64,000 bases of DNA from Laguncularia racemosa (taxonomy: Eukaryota > Streptophyta > Magnoliopsida > Myrtales > Combretaceae), in the NCBI GenBank assembly GCA_037954665.1, contig JBBMOL010000206.1:62001-126000 (forward strand), written 5' to 3'. Both the position numbers and the translations under genes were made by a program. The notes under the pieces are model-generated. The model made no database searches, had not been told where the DNA came from, and saw only the letters and a program-made list of their open reading frames with translations. Shown piece after piece: positions 10,627-20,614 of this stretch; the stretch's first letter is position 1, and each line of letters starts with the position of its first letter.

Positions 10627-11482
10627 GCATGCATGATAAAAAATGGCGGAATCAGAAATCATATCACCACCATAAGTCAGATGATGGTGAGAGGGAGAAG
10701 GAAAGGAAGGAAAAGGGAAAGGCAGTCGCTAGTGTGGCTGTTTACCAAACACAACAAAAGAGGAGCAGGGATATCAAATGTTTTAAGTGTTTAGGACTTG
10801 GCCATATTGCTTCTCAATGTCCTAATAAAAGGGTTATGGTCATAAAGGGGGACAAAGTTGAGAGTGAGGAAGAAGAACATAAGAGTACTGGGGCAGAAGA
10901 GGAAGATGAAGACATTATAGTGAATCCAGTATAGGGAGACTTGCTAATGTTTAAGCACGATGAAGCTGTTCCTAATTAGAGAGCCAATTTATTTAATATC
11001 CAAGGTATGGTGCAAGGGAAGACTTGTTTGATTGTGGTTGACACCGGCAGTTACACTAATGTTGCTTCAGCAAGCTGGGTTAGTAAGGGGTTTACAGGTA
11101 GAGCAGCATCTAAGACCTTATGCACTTCATTGGTTGAGTCTACAGGGAGCTGTTCATGTACATAAACAGGTTCGTATTCCATTACATATTGGTGATTATA
11201 CTGACGAGATTGTTTGTGATGTAGTTCCCATGGAAGCTACACATTTGATCCTGGAAGACCTTGGCAGTATGACCTCAGAGCTAAGTATGATGGATACACC
11301 AATGAGTATACCATTCAGCAACAGGACAAAGTATAGAAGCTTCTTCCTATGAGTCCAATTGAGGTACAACAAACAAGGCTGATTTGCCTTAAGAAGCTCA
11401 AGGGAAAGAGGAGTCTGTTTATGTGGTCTAGCAGGATGGACGATACAGATTCGAGGTCGAATCTTTTTCAACATGGAGGGAA
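10627..11482 (+). pseudogene. Element E gag C-terminus, protease and pol tail, internal copy 1
   Basis: The continuation of the gag frame after G1: a Lys/Glu-rich linker, the zinc knuckle CFKCLGLGHIASQCP near 10780-10825, an acidic stretch, a stop near 10932, then a retropepsin with DTGSYTNVASAS near 11040. A frameshift around 11085, shared with copy 2, moves the rest of the protease (LQVEQHLRPYALHWLS) to another frame. The partner motif is degraded. From about 11400 the text becomes a pol tail (DSRSNLFQHGG) leading into the LTR at 11483, so RT, RNase H and integrase are deleted. Confidence 0.85.
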
Positions 11483-12253
11483 TGATATGATTCTAAGAGC
11501 TAAGATACGTGCGCCAAAGAAAACAAAATCAATCCAAGCTCTAGGTGGCAGTATGGGGTCCAAAAAAGGAGGACATAGGCATCAGGAGGACCCAAGGCGA
11601 AGTTCGGCCAGCCTTAAGCTAGCCTTGAATAAAGGTCGGCCGAGTTAACTTCAAGGCCGTCGGCCTTGGAGCCAGCCTAAATGTAGGTCGTCGGCCTTGG
11701 TGCTAGCTTAAACGAAGGTCACCGGCCTTTGGTGCGGGCCTTTGTATTTAGGCCGCCGGCCTTTGGCCGGCTTTGAATGGCTTCGCACAATTTGTTTTAG
11801 ACATGATATAAATAGTGTTCTTTAGGGTTTTTACAAGGACGGATGATATTTTGGTTATAAGCAAACACTTTAACCGTGCGTGTGAATCCTCTTTTGGGAT
11901 TCTTGAATATTGAGAATTGATTTTCACTTTATTTGTATTGTTCTTATCAAATTCTTGGTTCCTATAGAATTTGTGGCGAACATCGTTGTTGAATTCTTAG
12001 AATGCTTTAACATTAAGTGATTGATTTATAGGACGTGGTCTCTATCGTTCTATGATTTGATTGCAAATTCTTTTAATTTTATCAATCTTGGCATCTATAG
12101 ATTAGTAATTTTATCCATATCCTTGTTTTTATTCGTTAGTACAAAAATCCAAAAAAAAAACCTAAAATTGATATTGACGATTTGATTTGTGTGAAAGGGA
12201 TTCGATTTCCAATTTTGTAACATTTGGTATCAGAGCATATCAAATTCGTGTCA
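11483..12253 (+). repeat. Middle LTR of the E array
   Basis: 771 bp. It serves as the 3' LTR of internal copy 1 and the 5' LTR of internal copy 2. A block of GGCCGCCGGCCTT-type repeats lies at about 11595-11790, and a TATA box (GATATAAATAG) near 11806-11816. It ends with the same internalised PBS copy as the other two LTRs. Confidence 0.88.
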
Positions 12254-12255
12254 TT

Positions 12256-12267
12256 TGGTATCAGAGC
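12256..12267 (+). other. Primer-binding site, E internal copy 2
   Basis: TGGTATCAGAGC, an exact initiator-Met tRNA match two bases after the LTR; a second copy lies 31 bases upstream. Confidence 0.88.
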
Positions 12268-12511
12268 AAAGGTTAGATTCGTAAGGAATCAAAGTCAAGG
12301 ATTCGATCAGAATGCGGGTTAAATCGGTAAGGTTGTTCAATCTCAACTCAACTGTAGTTTTCATTTAATACTGCCGTTGGTTGGAAATTTGGGAATTTAT
12401 TTTGATAAGTATTGCCGTGAATTCGATTGTTGGGTGTTGAATTGGTATTTGGGGCTGTTGTTGAGAATTGGGGTTTTGTGAATATCTTTGCTGAAATTTT
12501 GATTAGTAGAG

Positions 12512-14125
12512 ATGTCGTCGCATGGAAGTGTTCATAACAACAATAATGGGAATGATGCTGATAATGGGGGTGAAGTTGTGACTAGGGCTGAGTTCAATCA
12601 AATCCAAGAAAATATTAGATTGATTATGGAGAGATAGGAGGTTAGGGATAAAAGAAGCCATAGTGGTGTAGGAATTAGGAGGAAACATTCTAGTGATGAT
12701 TCCGATGCTCGTAGTGAAAGGAGTAGGAGAGGAAACAATGATGACAGACGTAAGGGGATTGAAAACATAAAGTTGAAAATACCACCTTTCACTGGTAGTA
12801 GTAAACCAGTGGAATTCCTAGACTAGGTGCGACGGGTTGAGAAGGTGTTTGACTGCTATGAGTGGGACGAGCGCATGAAGGTGAAAATGGCGTCTCTAGC
12901 ATTTTTTAAATATGCTAGTCTGTGGTGGGATAAACTATAAACAAAGAAACGTAGGGCGGATGAGGAGAAAGTGCGTTCATGGGCTTTGATGAAAAGGTTG
13001 ATGAGACGTAGATTTGTGCCAGATTACTATAAACAAGAGATGCTGATGGAGTTGCAATCCTTGAGATAGGGTAAGAGAAGCATATAAGAGTATGTGAAGG
13101 AGTTTGAGACACTAATGGCAAGGTGTGATATTAGGGAATCATGAGATGAATCCATAGCTCGTTTCATCAATGGGTTAAAGATGGACATTGCCAATGTAGT
13201 GGAACTCCAGCATTATCAGACTCTTGAGGATGTGATTAAATTAGCCAGTCGGGTTGAGCGGCATCAACGCAAGCGGGATAAAAAATGGCAGAATAAGAAA
13301 TCATATCACCACCATAAGTCAGATGATGGTGAGAGGGAGAAGGAAAGGATGGAAAAGGAAAAGGCAGTCGCTAGTGTGGCTGTTGACCAAACACAAGAAA
13401 AGAGGAGCAAGGATATCAAATGTTTTAAGTGTTTAGGACTTGGCCATATTGCTTCTCAATGTCCTAATAAAAGGGTTATGGTCATAAAGGGGGACAAAGT
13501 TGAGAGTGAGGAAGAAGAACATAAGAGTACTGGGGCAGAAGAGGAAGATGAAGACATTATAGTCAATCCAGTATAGGGAGACTTGCTAATGGTTAAGCAG
13601 GATGAAGCTGTTCCTAATCATAGAGCCAATTTATTTCTTATCCAAGGCATGTTGCAAGGGAAGACTTGTTTGATTGTGGTTGACACCGGCAGTTGCACTA
13701 ATGTTGCTTCAGCAAGCTGGGTTACTAAGGGGTTTACAGGTGGAGCAGCATCCAAGACCTTATGCACTTCATTGGTTGAGTGTACAGGGAGCTGTTCATA
13801 TACACAAACAGGTTCGTGTTCCATTACATATTGGTGATTATACTGACGAGATTGTTTGTGATGTAGTTCCCATGGAAGCTATACATTTGATCCTTGGAAG
13901 ACCTTGGCAGTATGACCTCAGAGATAAGTATGATAGATACACCAATGAGTATACCATTCAGCAACAGGACAAGGTATAGAAGCTTCTTCCTATTAGTCCA
14001 ATTGAGGTACAACAAACAAGGCTGATTTGCCTTAAGAAGCCCAAGGGAAAGAGGAGTCTGTTTATGTGGTCTAGCAGGATGGACGATACAGATTCGAGGT
14101 CGAATCTTTTTCAACATGGAGGGAC
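12512..14125 (+). pseudogene. Element E gag-protease, internal copy 2
   Basis: An uninterrupted version of the E internal coding region, starting at ATG 12512. Order: gag core (about 12770-13260), zinc knuckle CFKCLGLGHIASQCP (about 13420-13465), acidic linker, retropepsin DTGSCTNVASAS near 13682, then after a frameshift LGRPWQYDLRDKYDRYTNEY (about 13890-13950). Stops near 12634, 12823 and 12938, the stop at about 13574 and the protease frameshift are shared with copy 1. Stops near 13066, 13086 and 13144 are private. The sequence then jumps to the pol tail DSRSNLFQHGG at about 14090. Confidence 0.87.
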
Positions 14126-14898
14126 TGATACGATTCTAAGAGCTAAGATACGTGCGCCAAAGAAAACAAAATCAATCCAAGCTCTAGGTGGTAGTATGGG
14201 GTCCAAAAAAGGAGGACATAGGCATCGAGAGGACCCCAGGAGAAGTTCGGCCAACCTTAAGCCAGCCTTGAATAAAGGCCGGTCGAGTTAACTTCAAGGT
14301 CGTCGGCCTTGGAGCCAGCTTAAATTTAGGCCGCCGGCCTTGGTGCTAGCCCAAATGAAGGCCGCCGGCCTTTGGTGCGGACCTATGTATTTAGGCTGTC
14401 GGCCTTTGGCTAGCTTTGAATGGCTTCGCACAATTTGTTTTAGACATGATATAAATAGTGTTCTTTAGGGTTTTTACGAGGACGAATGATATTTTGGTTG
14501 TAAGCAAACACTTTAAGCGTGTGTGTGAATCCTCTTTTGGGATTCATGAATATTGAGAATTGATTTTCACTTTATTCGTATTGTTCTTATCAAATTCTTG
14601 GTTCCTATAGAATTTGTGGCGAGCATCGTTATTGAATTCTTAGAATTCTTTAACCTTAAGTGATTGATTTATAGGACGTGGTCTCTATCGTTCTATGATT
14701 TGATTGCAAATTAGTTTAATTTTATCAATCTTGGCATCTATAGATTGGTAATTTTATCCATATCCTTGTTTTTATTCGTTAATATAAAAATCCAGAAAAA
14801 AAAAAACTAAAATTGTTATTGACGATTTGATTTCTGTGAAAGGGATTCGATTTCCAATTTTTTAACATTTGGTATCAGAGCATATCAAATTCATGTCA
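14126..14898 (+). repeat. Third LTR of the E array
   Basis: 773 bp, matching 11483-12253. It ends at TTCATGTCA (14898), directly followed by TAATG and the H chromodomain text. This is what fixes the LTR end of the family. Confidence 0.88.
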
Positions 14899-15186
14899 TA
14901 ATGTATTTCAAGTTTTCATATTACAGAAATATGTCTCCAATCCATATTAGATCACGGAGTTACAACCACTTGAACTAAAGGAAAATTTGACTTATGAAGA
15001 ACATCTTATGAGAATTCCGGAACGCAAAATCCAAAAATTAAGGACCAAAGAAATCTGCTACGTAAAGGTATAATGGAGACATCATGATTAAACTAAAGCT
15101 ACTTGGGAACTAGAAGATCAAATAAGGCTTGAGTACCCTCATTTGTTTGAAAACTTAGTTACAAATCAAGTTTTGAGGACAAAACG
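14899..15186 (+). pseudogene. Element H integrase C-terminus and chromodomain
   Basis: The translation gives the text that normally follows the gypsy integrase: a HVS-like segment, ITELQPLELKENLTYEEHL, RIPERKIQKLRTKEICYVKV, then ATWELEDQIRLEYPHLFE. The last part (WRHH, ATWELE, PHLF) is the chromodomain of Tekay/Del chromoviruses, which targets integration to heterochromatin. One stop interrupts it near 15072. The frame runs up to AAACG at 15182-15186, where G2 inserted; the H polypurine tract resumes at about 23373. Confidence 0.85.
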
Positions 15187-15303
15187 TGATAGGAATCAAA
15201 ATCCGACAAGACCTATCATTAGGGCAAGAACCAAAGGATTTCGAATCTTGGCGATGAGGGCTTATTTTGACCACATCAACCCCAGAATTATTCGTTTACT
15301 GAC

Positions 15304-16950
15304 TGATGGGTGTCGAATCCAACAAAAATAAAAACCTACTCCTAGACAATTACATGATTTGCATATAGTGGTGAGTAGGGTCGAATCCATAGGGATTGGT
15401 TAAATATATTTCTATTCAAAGAGAATAAAGAGGAAAAGAAAAATGGGGGGTTTTGTTTGTGAATCAAATAATGTTGAAACAAGATAATAAAATCGAATAT
15501 TGATAAAAAGCCTAGCCAAAGGAATCAAGATAGCTTAATTCTAGGAATTGATCATCGATGCAAATGTTTTCTATTCTTATTTCTAGATAAACTGGTTATG
15601 GTTATTAACAAGCTCTAACAACCTATCTTTCCGTACTTCCTCGATAATCAAGAGAAGCTCTTTGATTATTTCTCTTATCGATTAGACAACCCTAGACAAG
15701 CGCTTAGGATTTAATCTATCAATAGCATTAAAAACTAGAGAGACCACCAATTCATGCCAGTAGATTATAAGATAACCTATTTAAACATGATCATACACCT
15801 CCATAACATGAATTCGATCATCTATTTTATAACCAAACATGTTATTGTGTCACTGAGACTAGAACAATCAAACAATTACGGATTTGACGTACTAGTTGAC
15901 AATATATTAACTTGCTAATTGAGTAGAAGAGCTCTAATTCATACCAATCAACAAAGATAATAATGACAAAACGATTAGAAGATATATGAATATCCAAAAA
16001 CAAAGAATAGAATAAATACAAGTCAATTAGACCTCACAATTTGTGGAGAATTAAACATCTATGACCCTTTGGCTAGAAAAGTAGCTTAGCTACTCATGTT
16101 CATCAACAAAACGAAAATAAAAAGTAGAAACATAATGAACCCGGTTGCCTGCTCTACCTCCAAGATGATCCAAGGTTCTTCAAGATCCAAAAGACTCAAG
16201 ATGCCTCTAACCCTCTAGGGTTAGTTCTATTTATATTGTTAAAGGAGTGGCAGGTGATCTTTTGCTAGCAGGATACAAAAATATCTTTCCTTTTTCAAGT
16301 AGATTTCGAGAAGTGAATATTCGTCCACCTGGCACACCCTACAACATGGCTAGATTTCCAACCGTGCCTTCCTATGTGCATAATCAACAAGTCTTCACCC
16401 TTGTCCAGTGTATAGCACTACCTACACCACGGTTAGATCCTAGGCCGTGTCTTCCTCTGTCAAAGTTCCACAATTTCTTCTCCTTGGCACATCTAGCTTG
16501 CACCACGGGTTCCACCACGGCTTCAAGCATGGTTTCTCCTATGGCTAGATCATGAGCCGTGTCTCTCTCTATTGAAAGTCCACATTTTCGCCTTCTTGTC
16601 CAGTGTGTAACACGGTTTACACCATGACCGTGCCTCAAACCGTGCTTCCCCCTAGGCAGATACACGGCCGTGTACTTCAACCGTGTATCTTCCTGTTGAT
16701 TCAAAACCAGGTACACTGCCGTGTACTTCAATTACACGCCCATGTACTTCCCTCCGGCGGTGTAAATCCTTGTCTTTGAACCAAGTTGTAGATGACTTCT
16801 CTAATTTACTTGAATTGGCACCCTTGACTCCATTTAACCTGATTTATCACCATAATAGAATTAAGTACCATTTCCTTATGATTTCTATAAAATCAATAAT
16901 AATTTAACACAATTTGTACTATAAAGATTGAGTATAAAATGACTCTATCA
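15304..16950 (-). repeat. 3' LTR of T1
   Basis: TGATGGGTGTC to CTCTATCA on the plus strand. A TATA box (minus TATAAATAG) lies at 16228-16236. A GC-rich cluster of CACGGCCGTG-type palindromes lies at about 16430-16760, upstream of the TATA box in the sense direction, where an enhancer is expected. Confidence 0.93.
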
Positions 16951-16965
16951 AATTCCCCCACACTT
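16951..16965 (-). other. Polypurine tract of T1
   Basis: The minus strand reads AAGTGTGGGGGAATT directly before the 3' LTR start TGATAGAG. This is the expected primer site for plus-strand DNA synthesis. Confidence 0.85.
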
Positions 16966-18295
16966 AAACTCTTGCTTGTCCTCAAGCAATTACATTAAAT
17001 CAATTGAGAAATTTGTCATAGATTATACAAACTTTCTTTTCATCATTCCAAGCATCTATTCATTTGTAATTCATGACTTGTAGTTTTAATGTCTACTACT
17101 TCAACCAAATTGGTTTCTTGTGATCGAATTACCATGGACAAAATTTAATAGCTAATCTAAACAAAACAAACTTTAATCCTCATGTTTAGCAAAAGAATTT
17201 TTATTCCAAAAGTAAATACTTAATCCACTAAGGAAAAATACCCAATTAAACTTCATTGGATATTAGCAAACATATAATCCTTGCAGCATAAAGTAAAAGC
17301 ATATGGTATCAATGCTTTGCTAGGTATTCTCCCTTTTTATTATAAGTCTTGTTTAATTCAATGAATGTTTACATTCATTGTTCTTTTAATTTAATCAAGC
17401 ATCTATTTTGATGGGTTTTTGCCCGCATCTTTTCATGAACTTTTTGCCTTTTTCGCCCTTATCATTATAGTGAGTTCATTGAGTCGGCAACATCCCGAGC
17501 TCATCACTCAAGTGACCGGGTTTTGAGATACCCCTACGGACTCTTCCTCACTCTAACATTCAAGTTTGAGTACTCTTAACTCAATTACTTGAATCATTGG
17601 AGTAATGGCTATGCTTGATTCTTTTTTTTTTTTTTTTTTACAACAACTTCAAGGAGTATACAGTTGCTAATATAACCTAGAAGTAAACTTGTTTATTTTT
17701 CACTTAGTGACTCGACTTACTCTTAGACTTCCAATTCTAAAGCTAAATACAACGTAAATTTATTTCTTAAAGATTTCACTACTTAATTTTAACCAAGTAT
17801 TCTAATCACAGCAGTGGGTGAGTAAAGCATTTGAACAAGTCAATTTCACATTTTGTAGATGCTTATTACAACATTTAGTACAATCTCTAGATTTCATGAT
17901 AATTTTGAAAGAATTTGGCTTAAAATTGCTTAAGGACAAACATTCAAAGTATGGGTCAATTTTCTATTCTCTATATTTTATTATCCTCTCCCCCACACTT
18001 AGCTTGAATAGTGTCCTCACTGTTTCTAATTCAACACAATTGAAGAGGAATTAACAACTCAAGAAACATTAGAGAATAAGAGAAAGGAAATACTGGTACT
18101 TCCCTGGTATTGGAGTTCTCCCCTTAAGCTCTGGAAAGTGTCATCTGATTATGTATCCTTACTGCAACCAATCCAAAGAGATCAAGACAACACTAAAATC
18201 AAACAAAACTAAAGCAAAACAAAACTAAAATTGATTTTTTTTTTTTTTTTGACATGGGTTGCCTCCCATGAAGCGCCTTTCTTTAACGTCTTTGG
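16966..18295 (-). other. 3' untranslated region of T1, with blocks conserved in T2
   Basis: About 1.3 kb without a usable frame. Several blocks are shared with the T2 counterpart (49982-51245) although the two elements differ widely in coding sequence: the GAGTTCATTGAGTCGGCA block (17470-17600), a poly-T run near 17623-17640, the AAGTCAATTTCA block (about 17840), TACTGGTACTTCCCTGG (about 18090-18107), and a hairpin at 18253-18270. Function unknown; RNA packaging or 3' processing are possibilities. Confidence 0.7.
18253..18270 (-). other. Perfect hairpin just after the T1 gag-protease stop
   Basis: CATGGGTTGCCTCCCATG: a 6-bp stem with a 6-base loop, 25 bases beyond the stop codon in the sense direction. 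T2 has the matching structure at 51190-51207 with one changed stem pair. Confidence 0.7.
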
Positions 18296-20563
18296 CTAGA
18301 CGTTCTTGGCTAGATGTTCGGATAAGGATTTTGATTCCAGCTTTGGTGCCTGTGGTGATGGGTTAATAACAACCGCAACAGAAACAGTGGAGATATCGCT
18401 AGGATGTTTCATGGCATCATAAATGTTAAATTTAATTACTTCACCATGAAATTCCATAGTGAGGGTGCCATCATTTACATCAATTTTTGTTTTAGAAGTC
18501 TTAAGGAATGGTCGCCCTAATAATATCAGTGATGAAGTATGAGAATCACTATCGTCCATGTCAAGCACATAAAAATCAGCAGGAAAAACCAACCCATTGA
18601 CTTGAACTAAAACATCCTCTAGAACTCCCTCAGGATAAACATTGGACCTGTCAGCAAGTTGAACAATAACACCCGTTTCCTTTAAAGGACCAACATTTAA
18701 ACATTGATAAACAGACAAAGGCATGACATTGATAGAAGCTCCTAGATCACACATGGCTTTAGCAATTCCAAGATTACCTATTTTGCAAGGAATGGTAAAC
18801 ATACCTGGATCCTTATATTTAGGAGGAAGCTTCTTCTGAATAATAGCTGAAACATTTTCACTCACACTAATCTTTTCATCGCCTTTCAGCTTCCTTTTGT
18901 TAGTGCACAAGTCTTTGAGAAATCTAGCATAGCGCGGTATTTGCTTAATTGCATCAAACAAAGGAATATTTACCTCGACTTTGCGAAAAGTTTCCAGAAT
19001 CTCTTTTTCTTCCGCTTCATTCTTGGATTTCGCCAATCTGGAGGGGAAAGGAGGTGGTATTAATGTGACCTTTGATGGCTCAACTAGAGACTTGCTAATC
19101 TGGTTGTCCTGCTGGTTCAGAGTTGAAATTTCTTTCTTAGTCTCTTCCCCAAGAGTAAATGGGTGTCCTTTCTTATTTGATCCCTGCAATTCTATTCCAC
19201 TTCTCAAGGTAATTGCGTTAACGCTTTGCTTCGGGTTTGTAATAGTTTGAGAAGATAACTTACCTTGAGTTTCTAATCTGTTTACAGCAGACGCAAGTTG
19301 GCTTACCTGATTCTCTAAGTTTTGAATGCTTTTCTTTGTTTCCTCCTGAAATTGTTTGGTATTAACAGTGAGAGACTTAACAATATCCTCAAGAGACATA
19401 CCTAAAGTGGAAGGAGCTTGGGGTACTTGATGTGATGGCTTAGGCTGGAATTGTTGGAAATGTTGAGAGTTATTGCCATATCGGAAGTTAGGATGATCCC
19501 TCCATCTAGGATTGTAAGTATTCGAGTAGGGGTCATACTTCCTTTGTGGTTGTCCTGGGAATCCTCCTACAGCATTGGCGTGTTCATGATTGTCATCTTG
19601 TAATGTGGGGCACATGTCGGTAGGATGATTAGGAGCAGCACAAATTCCACAAGCCTTCACCTGTTGGGTATTTCCAAGAGCTATCTGCTGCAGAAGGGAG
19701 GTTAGGTTAGAAATTTGATGTTCAAGGTTAGACACACTTACCTCATTTACCTTCCTTGAAGATGTATCATGCCTATACCCAAATTGTTGCAAATTGGCAG
19801 CCATAATGGAGATTAATTCCCTAGCTTGACCAGGGGTTTTGTTTACTATGGCGCCTCCGCTTGCAGCATCCATCATCTTTCTTTCCATTGGAAGCAAACC
19901 TTCGTAGAAGTATTGGGTGAGAAGTTGTTCAGATATCCCATGTTGTGGACAACTTGCACACAGTTGCTTGTACCTCTCCCAATACTCATGAAGAGTCTCG
20001 GTGTCCCTCTGTTTTATACCACAAATTTCTCTTCTTATACCAGCGGCTCTAGATGCGGGGAAGAATTTGTCCAAGAAGAGTCTCACCATATCTGTCCAAG
20101 TGGTGATAGAACCTGGAGGCAAATAAAATAACCAATCTTTAGCTTTAGTACTAAAAGAAAATGGAAAAGCACGTAACTTGATTTGATCGTCGGTTATTCC
20201 TTGCGGCCTCATACTAGAACACACTATATGAAATTCTTTTAAATGCTTGTGAGGATCTTCATTCTCAAGACCATGAAAGGTGGGTAGCAGATGTATCAAC
20301 CCAGATTTTAACTCGAATTCAACAGCTAGTTCGGGGTAGTGAATACAAAGTGGTTGTTGATTCACATCCGGTGCAGCCAACTCCCTTAATGTTCTCTCGG
20401 GATTTGCCATATTGTCTTCTTTTTCAGAATCAAGGGATGAATCAGACAAATCCGACGCTAAGTTCAGTCTAGGGGATGGTCTAGCTTCTCGTCGCAGCCT
20501 CCTTAAAGTCTTCTCAATCTCCGGATTACAAGTGAGTTCACCTGTCTGAGAAGAACGAGTCAT
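18296..20563 (-). CDS. T1 Gag-protease polyprotein, open frame
   Basis: An open minus-strand frame of 755 codons from ATG 20563 (MTRSSQTGELTCNPEIEK). The frame is open up to 20701, but that part overlaps the PBS and LTR, so I chose the first Met after the PBS. Order: acidic N-terminus; gag capsid domain at about residues 100-270 (WLFYLPPGSITTW, FLDKFFPASRAAGIRREI, YWERYKQLCASCP); a CCHC knuckle (CGICAAPNHPTDMC) near residue 305; a coiled Gln-rich linker; retropepsin near residues 600-720 with DLGASINVMP and ILLGRPFL. The active site reads DLG rather than DS/TG, which is common in Athila/Tat proteins. The product would form the particle. No RT follows the stop, so enzymes must come from elsewhere. 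Confidence 0.9.
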   Translation of the reverse strand: MTRSSQTGELTCNPEIEKTLRRLRREARPSPRLNLASDLSDSSLDSEKEDNMANPERTLRELAAPDVNQQPLCIHYPELAVEFELKSGLIHLLPTFHGLENEDPHKHLKEFHIVCSSMRPQGITDDQIKLRAFPFSFSTKAKDWLFYLPPGSITTWTDMVRLFLDKFFPASRAAGIRREICGIKQRDTETLHEYWERYKQLCASCPQHGISEQLLTQYFYEGLLPMERKMMDAASGGAIVNKTPGQARELISIMAANLQQFGYRHDTSSRKVNEVSVSNLEHQISNLTSLLQQIALGNTQQVKACGICAAPNHPTDMCPTLQDDNHEHANAVGGFPGQPQRKYDPYSNTYNPRWRDHPNFRYGNNSQHFQQFQPKPSHQVPQAPSTLGMSLEDIVKSLTVNTKQFQEETKKSIQNLENQVSQLASAVNRLETQGKLSSQTITNPKQSVNAITLRSGIELQGSNKKGHPFTLGEETKKEISTLNQQDNQISKSLVEPSKVTLIPPPFPSRLAKSKNEAEEKEILETFRKVEVNIPLFDAIKQIPRYARFLKDLCTNKRKLKGDEKISVSENVSAIIQKKLPPKYKDPGMFTIPCKIGNLGIAKAMCDLGASINVMPLSVYQCLNVGPLKETGVIVQLADRSNVYPEGVLEDVLVQVNGLVFPADFYVLDMDDSDSHTSSLILLGRPFLKTSKTKIDVNDGTLTMEFHGEVIKFNIYDAMKHPSDISTVSVAVVINPSPQAPKLESKSLSEHLAKNV

Positions 20564-20591
20564 ACAAGAATAGAAATAAATTTGACACCAA

Positions 20592-20609
20592 TCCCCGGCA
20601 ACGGCACCA
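20592..20609 (-). other. Primer-binding site of T1 (tRNA-Asp)
   Basis: The minus strand reads TGGTGCCGTTGCCGGGGA, a 17 of 18 match to the complement of plant tRNA-Asp, five bases inside the 5' LTR. Confidence 0.88.
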
Positions 20610-20614
20610 AAATT

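Larger units (their letters stand above)
6654..14898 (+). mobile_element. Element E, tandem array LTR-gag/pro-LTR-gag/pro-LTR
   Basis: Three LTRs of one family (6654-7342, 11483-12253, 14126-14898) separate two copies of the same internal region. Flanks are AAATG before and TAATG after, a likely 5-bp TSD with one change, and the H chromodomain text joins across it. Each internal region has the order PBS, gag, zinc knuckle, protease, then a direct jump to the pol tail, with RT, RNase H and integrase missing at the same junction in both. Internal copy 1 is interrupted by G1 (8358-10621). Shared stop codons show that the array arose from an already dead copy. Confidence 0.85.

Noticed and set aside
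11483..12253. Treating the E region as two separate insertions side by side
   Set aside because: There is one LTR, not two, between the internal regions, no TSD at it, and the copies share stops and a frameshift.
16247..16731. Open frames of about 100-150 codons on both strands of the T1 LTRs (also 21558-22042)
   Set aside because: They fall over the GC-rich palindrome cluster, are open on both strands at once, and lie in the U3 region.
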